DNA of 64,000 nucleotides from VFJZ01 sp046598415 (GTDB taxonomy: Bacteria > Actinomycetota > Thermoleophilia > Gaiellales > F1-60-MAGs149). Shown here piece after piece: positions 59,706 through 64,000 of this stretch. The position numbers and the translations under genes are program-made. The number at the start of each line of letters is the position of its first letter. Within the stretch, counting starts at the first letter, position 1. The stretch is taken from contig JBKJIG010000102.1 of assembly GCA_046598415.1 (NCBI GenBank), forward strand, positions 1 through 64,000. Reading direction: 5' to 3'. The notes below the pieces were generated by a model. The model saw only the letters and a list, made by a program, of their open reading frames with translations. It had not been told where the DNA came from and searched no databases.

Positions 59706-59991
59706 ACCCCGACAGGGCGAGACAGTAGCAGCGGGCCTGAGGTCGCCGGAAGGGTGCTTAAAACTCCAAAGTATGCATTTTGCAGGAAAAAGACGTTATC
59801 CCACGAGTTCTCCACAGCTGGGGATAACCGTCTGGGCCCCTCTGGTTCTGCCGCTCTGCAGGCATTTAGCGCTTCGGCGGCGGCGACGTTTTCCCACGGT
59901 ACCGAACGGGATGTTCCCCGTCGTTCGCGGGTGCCGCGTATACTGGTCGTCCCGGCCGTCTGACGCGGCCGTTTTGACCTGCAGACGGACC
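59706..59991. other. oriC: Probable oriC region between dnaA and rpmH
   Basis: Four DnaA-box-like 9-mers cluster at 59796-59897: TTATCCCAC (59796-59804), TTCTCCACA (59808-59816), TGGGGATAA (59819-59827, reverse of TTATCCCCA) and TTTTCCCAC (59889-59897). An unusually AT-rich stretch at about 59757-59797 (TTAAAACTCCAAAGTATGCA and onward) directly abuts them and is a candidate unwinding element. The dnaA promoter must lie on its left side (minus-strand TACTGT at 59726-59721) and the rpmH promoter on its right. Confidence 0.75.
59939..59944 (+). promoter_or_regulatory. -10 element of the rpmH operon
   Basis: TATACT within CGTATACTGG, 47 nt before ATG 59992. The leader contains GGCCGTCTGACGCGGCCG (59954-59971), a GGCCG/CGGCC-type inverted repeat that could form a 5'-UTR hairpin. 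Confidence 0.5.
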
Positions 59992-60126
59992 ATGAAGCGC
60001 ACCTTCCAGCCGAACACCCGTAAGCGCGCGAAGACCCACGGTTTCCGCAAGCGCATGTCGACCCGCGCCGGACGCGCGGTCGTCAAGCGTCGCCGCCTCC
60101 GGGGTCGCAAGAACCTCTCCGCCTAA
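59992..60126 (+). CDS. rpmH: 50S ribosomal protein bL34
   Basis: 44-residue basic protein MKRTFQPNTRKRAKTHGFRK..., the typical bL34 sequence and length. First gene of rpmH-rnpA-yidD-yidC-jag, the conserved block beside oriC. Confidence 0.96.
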   Translation: MKRTFQPNTRKRAKTHGFRKRMSTRAGRAVVKRRRLRGRKNLSA

Positions 60127-60133
60127 CCAGCCC

Positions 60134-60502
60134 TTGAACGCGCCGATCGCGCAGCGCCGGCGGCTCACCCGCTCGGCTGACTTCGACGTCGTCTACCGGC
60201 ACGGACGATCGCGGTCCAGCCGCCACCTCGTGGTGTACGTGTTCGCGGGGGTCGGTGCAACCCCCGACGACGCGCGCCTGGGCATCACCGTGCCGCGCAA
60301 GGTCGGCGGCGCGGTCGTTCGCAACCGCCTGAAGCGCCAGCTCCGCGAGGCGATGACGGCCCTCGGACCCGATGCCGCCCGCGGCAGCGACGTCGTCGTC
60401 GTGGCGCGCGCCGGCCTCGGCGAGGCCGTCGAGACGCAGGGGTTCGCGTGGCTGGTCGAGGAGCTCCGGGCCCTCGTCGAGGCGCGAGGCGACGAGTCGT
60501 GA
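60134..60502 (+). CDS. rnpA: Ribonuclease P protein component
   Basis: 122 residues from TTG 60134, 7 bp after the rpmH stop; no in-frame ATG or GTG exists before the conserved RRLTRSADFDVVYRHGR. The RNR signature VVRNRLKRQLREAM near residue 62 binds the RNA subunit. It processes pre-tRNA 5' ends with RnpB. Overlaps yidD by 4 bp. Confidence 0.93.
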   Translation: MNAPIAQRRRLTRSADFDVVYRHGRSRSSRHLVVYVFAGVGATPDDARLGITVPRKVGGAVVRNRLKRQLREAMTALGPDAARGSDVVVVARAGLGEAVETQGFAWLVEELRALVEARGDES

Positions 60503-60726
60503 GCCGTCTCCTGCTCGGCGCCTATCGCTACGTCCTGCGGCCGCTGTGGCCCGGTGGTGCGCCGGCCGGCGTTCGTCACTGCCGGTTCCACCCCTCCTGC
60601 TCCGCGTACGCTGCCGAGGCGTTCCGCCGGCACGGGCCCGTCCGCGGCACCGGTCTCGCGATTTGGCGCGTGCTGCGCTGCAACCCCTGGAACCCTGGAG
60701 GGCATGACCCTGTGAAGCCCCGATGA
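60499..60726 (+). CDS. yidD: Membrane protein insertion efficiency factor YidD
   Basis: 75 residues from GTG 60499 (GTGA overlap with rnpA). Family motifs YRYVLRPLWPGG, RHCRFHPSCSAYAAEAFRRHG and LRCNPWNPGGHDPV, with the three conserved Cys. It aids insertion of YidC clients. The stop overlaps the yidC start. Confidence 0.93.
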   Translation: MSRLLLGAYRYVLRPLWPGGAPAGVRHCRFHPSCSAYAAEAFRRHGPVRGTGLAIWRVLRCNPWNPGGHDPVKPR

Positions 60727-61622
60727 TGCCGCTCCTCTCGATCGTCACGACGCTCACGGCGCCGCTGCTGTGGCTCCTGGAGACGATCCACTCGGTGGGC
60801 CTCACCTGGGCGTGGTCGATCATCGTCGTGACGTTCATCGTTCGGCTCGCGCTCGTGCCGTTGACCGTCAAGCAGCAGCAGTCGATGCGGCGCATGACGG
60901 CGCTCCAGCCCGAGCTCAAGAAGCTTCAGGCGAAGTACAAGCACGACCGCCAGGTACTGAACGAGAAGATGATGGAGTTCTACCGGGAGAACAACACGAA
61001 CCCGTTCGGGTCGTGTCTGCCGATCCTGGTGCAGATCCCGATCTTCATCGGCCTGTTCTACCTGCTGCGGAGCCCCGAGCGGTTCATCAAGCCGGGCGAC
61101 GATCTGTCGTTTCTGTTCGCGTTCATCCCGGACATCACGACGCATCTGAAGGATCTGCCGACGACGACGCTGGCGATCCTGATGGTGATCTACGTCAGCT
61201 CGCAGGTCAGCTCGATGCTGCTGATGCCGTCGACGGCCGACCCGCGCATGAAGTACCTGTTCGCGGGCATGCCGATCCTGTTCGCGGTGTTCATCGTGAA
61301 CCAGGCGTTCCCGGTCGGCCTGATGCTGTACTGGATCACGACCAACCTGTGGACGGTCGGGCAGGCGGCCGCGATCCGGCACATCTTCCCGCCGCCGGCG
61401 TTCGTCGAGATGCAGGCGCTCGCGAAGGAGAAGAAGAAGGGCGACCCACCGCCCGCCCCCAAACGCGAGGCCAAGCCGAAGCCCGATTCGACGGCGCCGA
61501 CGCCGGAGGCCGCGAAGCCGAAGCCGAAGCCGAAGCCGCAGACGCCACGGGCCTCGCAGCCGCGCCGCACGCGGCGGCCGGTGAAGCCGGATCCCAAGCC
61601 GAGAGGTCAGACCGATGAGTGA
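60723..61622 (+). CDS. yidC: YidC/Oxa1 membrane insertase
   Basis: 299 residues, Gram-positive-type YidC without the large periplasmic domain. Membrane helices at about 3-23, 28-48, 95-115, 148-168 and 175-205. The hydrophilic-groove Arg lies in VTFIVRLALVPLTVKQQQSMRRM, followed by the coiled cytoplasmic loop, NTNPFGSCLPILVQIPIFIGLFYLLR and LPTTTLAILMVIYVSSQVSS. The C-terminal 60 residues are a Lys/Pro repeat tail (KPKPKPKPQTP) that likely contacts the ribosome. Overlaps jag by 8 bp. Confidence 0.94.
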   Translation: MMPLLSIVTTLTAPLLWLLETIHSVGLTWAWSIIVVTFIVRLALVPLTVKQQQSMRRMTALQPELKKLQAKYKHDRQVLNEKMMEFYRENNTNPFGSCLPILVQIPIFIGLFYLLRSPERFIKPGDDLSFLFAFIPDITTHLKDLPTTTLAILMVIYVSSQVSSMLLMPSTADPRMKYLFAGMPILFAVFIVNQAFPVGLMLYWITTNLWTVGQAAAIRHIFPPPAFVEMQALAKEKKKGDPPPAPKREAKPKPDSTAPTPEAAKPKPKPKPQTPRASQPRRTRRPVKPDPKPRGQTDE

Positions 61623-62430
61623 CGTGACGACGGTCGAGGGCACGGGTGAGACGGTCGGCGAGGCGAAGTGGTCGGCGTTGCGCGAGCTCGAGAAGCGGTT
61701 CCCCGGTCTCGATCGGCAGGCCGTCGAGTTCCAGGTCCTGAGCGAGGGCGAGCGCGGCTTGATGGGCATCGGTCGCGAGCCGGCGCGCGTCGTCGCCACC
61801 CTCGGCGCGACGCTGACGCCCGAGCAGCGCGCCGCCGTCACGGAGCGCCGCACCGAGGTGCCCGAGTCGCGCCCGGCGCGCCCCCGCCAGGCCCCCGTGT
61901 CCGCGCCCGTGCTGGGTGAGGAGTCGTCGAGCGACGAGGCGACCGAGGTGCGTGAGATCGTCGCCGCCGTCGCCAGCGGCCTCGGCCTGGGCGCCACGCT
62001 GCACGTCGGCGAGACCGACGAGGCCGTCACCGCCACGCTCTCCGGCGGCGAGCTGGGTGTCGTGATCGGCAAGCACGGCAAGACGATCGACGCCGTGCAG
62101 TACCTGGTGAACGCGATCCGGGCCCGCGAGGGCGACGCCAAGCCGGTCGTGATCGACGCGCAGAACTACCGCCGCCGCCGCGAGCTGGCGCTGGGAGAGA
62201 CGGCCGAGCGCGCCGCGCGCGACGTTGTCCGCACCGGCCGGCCGGTGGCGCTCGATCCGATGACGAGCGTCGAGCGCAAGATCGTGCACCTGCTGCTCAA
62301 GGAGCGCGACGACGTCGAGACGTCCAGCGACGGCCGTGAGCCGTTCCGCCACATCGTCGTCAGCCCGTCGGGTACGGCCGAGGCGGCTGCAGACGCGCCG
62401 GAAGCCGACGCTGAGGCAGAGGCCGACTGA
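61615..62430 (+). CDS. jag: KhpB/Jag RNA-binding protein
   Basis: 271 residues. The Jag N-terminal domain (10-60: GETVGEAKWSALRELEKRFP, GLMGIGREPARV), a variable Glu/Pro linker, a KH domain with GXXG-type VVIGKHGKTIDAVQYLVN near 145-160, and an R3H domain with NYRRRRELALGETAERAARDV and the R-x3-H-like GREPFRHIVV. Binds RNA and affects cell division and wall synthesis with KhpA in other bacteria. Asp/Glu/Ala tail. Last of the plus-strand block; 8 bp from convergent parB. Confidence 0.92.
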   Translation: MSDVTTVEGTGETVGEAKWSALRELEKRFPGLDRQAVEFQVLSEGERGLMGIGREPARVVATLGATLTPEQRAAVTERRTEVPESRPARPRQAPVSAPVLGEESSSDEATEVREIVAAVASGLGLGATLHVGETDEAVTATLSGGELGVVIGKHGKTIDAVQYLVNAIRAREGDAKPVVIDAQNYRRRRELALGETAERAARDVVRTGRPVALDPMTSVERKIVHLLLKERDDVETSSDGREPFRHIVVSPSGTAEAAADAPEADAEAEAD

Positions 62431-62438
62431 GTGTCCCG

Positions 62439-63326
62439 CTAGCGCAGGATGTGGGTCTCGACGAGCTCGGCGACCTCGCCGAGCCGTCCGGCGAATGCCG
62501 CCAGCTCGGTCTCCGACTTGACGACCAGCTCGATGCGGCAGCCGCCGCGCACCGGCGTCACCTTCGCGGTGACCCCGAACGCCCGGTAGGCGGCGTCGAC
62601 GACCTCGTTGGTCGCCTCCTCGTCGACCCACGACTGCGCGATCGGCCGGCGCCCGGTGCGAGCAGCGCCGCCCCGGCGGGCGAGCGCCTCGGTCTGCCGC
62701 ACCGACAGGCCCGCCGTGACCGCCCGGCGGGCCAGCGCGCGACGGCCGTCGACGTCGTCGATCTGCAGGATCGCGCGACCGTGGCCCTCGCTGAGGTCGC
62801 CGCTCGAGATCAGCTCCAGCACGTCGTCGGGCAGCTCGAGCAGGCGCAGGATGTTGGAGACGCCGCTGCGGCTGCGTCCGACGCGCTCGGCGATCTCGAG
62901 GACCGTCAGGCCGTAGCCGTCGGTCAGGGCGGCGTAGCCGCGCGCGATCTCGACCGCGTTCAGGTCTTCGCGGACGACGTTCTCGACGATGGCGAGCAAC
63001 AGCGCGTCGCGATCGGGCGCGTTGCGCACCACGGCCGGGATGGTGGTGAGGCCGGCGGCGACGGCGGCCCGCCAGCGCCGCTCGCCGGCGATCAGCTCGT
63101 AGCGGCCGTCGGGCCGCTCGCGCACGACCACCGGCTGCACGACGCCGTCGGCGGCGATGGAGCGCGTCAGCGAGCCGAGCGCCTCGGGATCGATCGATCG
63201 TCGTGGCTGGCGCGGGTTGGGCTCGACGCGATCGACCGGCAGCTGCACGTACGGCTGCGTGGCGACCGATGGGTCGAGCATCGCGACGAGGCCGCGGCCG
63301 AGCCCGCGGGCGCCGGGGCTAGCCAC
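62439..63326 (-). CDS. parB: Chromosome partitioning protein ParB
   Basis: 295 residues from GTG 63326 (8-bp overlap with parA). N-terminal ParB/Srx CTPase domain with VEPNPRQPRRSIDPEAL, LIAGERRWRAAVAAGL (GERRxRA), and IVENVVREDLNAVEIARGYAAL (ENxQR-like, here ENVVRED). The HTH is LTVLEIAERVGRSRSGVSNILRLLELP. The N-terminus is short, and the C-terminal domain dimerises. It spreads from parS sites; no convincing parS was found in the window. Confidence 0.93.
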   Translation of the reverse strand: MASPGARGLGRGLVAMLDPSVATQPYVQLPVDRVEPNPRQPRRSIDPEALGSLTRSIAADGVVQPVVVRERPDGRYELIAGERRWRAAVAAGLTTIPAVVRNAPDRDALLLAIVENVVREDLNAVEIARGYAALTDGYGLTVLEIAERVGRSRSGVSNILRLLELPDDVLELISSGDLSEGHGRAILQIDDVDGRRALARRAVTAGLSVRQTEALARRGGAARTGRRPIAQSWVDEEATNEVVDAAYRAFGVTAKVTPVRGGCRIELVVKSETELAAFAGRLGEVAELVETHILR

Positions 63327-64000
63327 GTTCGACCACCTCGAGCGCGACCCGGTAATACGCCTCGGCGCCGGTGGAGCGCGGGTCGTAGGTCGAGATCGGG
63401 CGGCCGTGCGACGGTGCCTCCGCGATGCGGACGTTGCGCGGGATGACGCTGGCGAACACCTTCGGTCCGAAGTGACTGCGCACCTCGCGGGCCACGTCGG
63501 CGGCGAGGCGGGTGCGGCCGTCGTGCATGGTCAGCAGCAGGCCGGTCAGCGACAGCTTCGGGTTTACCTTGGCGCGGATCAGCTCGACCGTCTCGAGCAG
63601 CTGGGCGAGGCCCTCGAGCGCGTAGTACTCGCACTGCACCGGCACGATCAGCCGGTTGGCGGCGGCCAGCGCGTTCAGCGTCAGCATGCCCAGCGACGGC
63701 GGGCAGTCGACCAGCACGTACGGGTACTCGTCGCCCACCTCGGCCAGCGCGGCGCCCAGGATGCGGTCGCGGTCCTCGCGATCCGGCAGTTCGACGGCGG
63801 CTGCGGCCAGGTCGGGGTGCGCCGGCGCCAGCGACAGGCCGGGCGTCGACGTCTCGACGATGATGTCCCGCATCGAGGCGCCGTGCAGCAGGTCGTACGT
63901 GGAGCGACCGCGCGGCGGGCGCAGACCCAGACCGGTGGTGGCGTTGGCCTGCGGGTCGAAGTCGACCAGCAGCACCCGGGCGCCCGCCTCGGCGATGCAG
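63319..64000 (-). CDS. parA: Chromosome partitioning ATPase ParA, 5' end beyond window
   Basis: Present are the C-terminal 226 codons of a ParA/Soj ATPase: VLLVDFDPQANATTGLGL (Walker A'), YVLVDCPPSLGMLTLNAL (Walker A/B region), VPVQCEYYALEGLAQLL, and GLLLTMHDGRTRLAADVAREVRSHFG. The N-terminal deviant Walker A (KGGxGKT) lies beyond position 64000. It forms the DNA-bound gradient that moves ParB-parS. It is inverted relative to the rpmH-jag block, and rsmG, usually between jag and parA, is not in the window. Confidence 0.93.
   Translation of the reverse strand, partial: CIAEAGARVLLVDFDPQANATTGLGLRPPRGRSTYDLLHGASMRDIIVETSTPGLSLAPAHPDLAAAAVELPDREDRDRILGAALAEVGDEYPYVLVDCPPSLGMLTLNALAAANRLIVPVQCEYYALEGLAQLLETVELIRAKVNPKLSLTGLLLTMHDGRTRLAADVAREVRSHFGPKVFASVIPRNVRIAEAPSHGRPISTYDPRSTGAEAYYRVALEVVERG

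Noticed and set aside
61480..61560. Lys/Pro repeat in yidC as a possible tandem DNA repeat of mobile origin
   Set aside because: It is a simple KP-rich tail common in actinobacterial YidC, expanded by codon repeats.

Overview
The window is a GC-rich, gene-dense chromosomal segment spanning the replication-origin neighbourhood of an actinomycete-like bacterium. The best guess is a deep-branching Actinomycetota such as the Thermoleophilia. That rests on GC content, the order dnaA-dnaN-recF-dciA-gyrB-gyrA backed by rpmH-rnpA-yidD-yidC-jag, many GTG/TTG starts, many TANNNT boxes 6-10 nt before a start codon (leaderless-type genes), and a crotonyl-CoA carboxylase/reductase plus ethylmalonyl-CoA mutase cassette. 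No 16S or tRNA gene is present, so the taxonomy is inference. Nothing indicates plasmid, prophage or IS sequence.

Layout. 1-4.7 kb (minus strand): MaoC-type hydratase (cut by the window edge), then ccr-ecm-meaB, the B12-dependent core of the ethylmalonyl-CoA pathway. 4.8-13.1 kb: luciferase-like oxidoreductase, rlmN, an O-methyltransferase, a PLP decarboxylase, an MFS exporter preceded by a 31-codon leader ORF, a LacI regulator and a secreted M23 peptidase. 13.2-21.8 kb: acetyl-CoA synthetase, a frameshifted ArsR remnant, trehalose-phosphatase, a LytS/LytTR two-component pair, a VanW-type wall protein, and a LacI regulator divergent from a cysteine-dioxygenase-like gene with a LacI-type operator between them. 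22-30.5 kb: polX, a polyprenol-phosphate sugar transferase, an L,D-transpeptidase, thiL, pheA with a Phe-containing leader peptide, and a DEAH helicase of the YprA/MrfA type.

30.5-35.9 kb is the most unusual part. A cobalamin riboswitch leads a tightly overlapping six-gene operon: two exported DUF4430 proteins, a complete ECF transporter (EcfT, fused EcfA-EcfA', EcfS) and a secreted alpha-toroid protein. DUF4430 and the alpha/alpha toroid are the two folds that together make animal intrinsic factor and transcobalamin. Here they are separate exported proteins beside a vitamin importer, so the operon looks like a bacterial split transcobalamin system. It would feed the B12-dependent mutase at the left end.

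35.9-43.8 kb: an eight-gene fatty-acid operon on the minus strand (orphan sigma-region-4 protein, fabZ, fabH, fabD, fabG, fabF, accD, accA; no acpP), divergent from birA-bioD through a symmetric promoter. 43.8-50.3 kb: a CbxX/CfqX-type AAA ATPase with a small J-domain-like partner, a PGRP-type amidase, an NfeD-stomatin pair and a MerR-like regulator.

50.3-64 kb: gyrA, gyrB, dciA, recF, dnaN and dnaA on the minus strand; DnaA-box clusters on both sides of dnaA; then rpmH, rnpA, yidD, yidC and jag on the plus strand; then parB and parA inverted toward jag, with parA running off the window. Two copies of a roughly 100-bp nested-palindrome repeat (near 0.4 kb and 21.9 kb) are the only dispersed repeats noticed.
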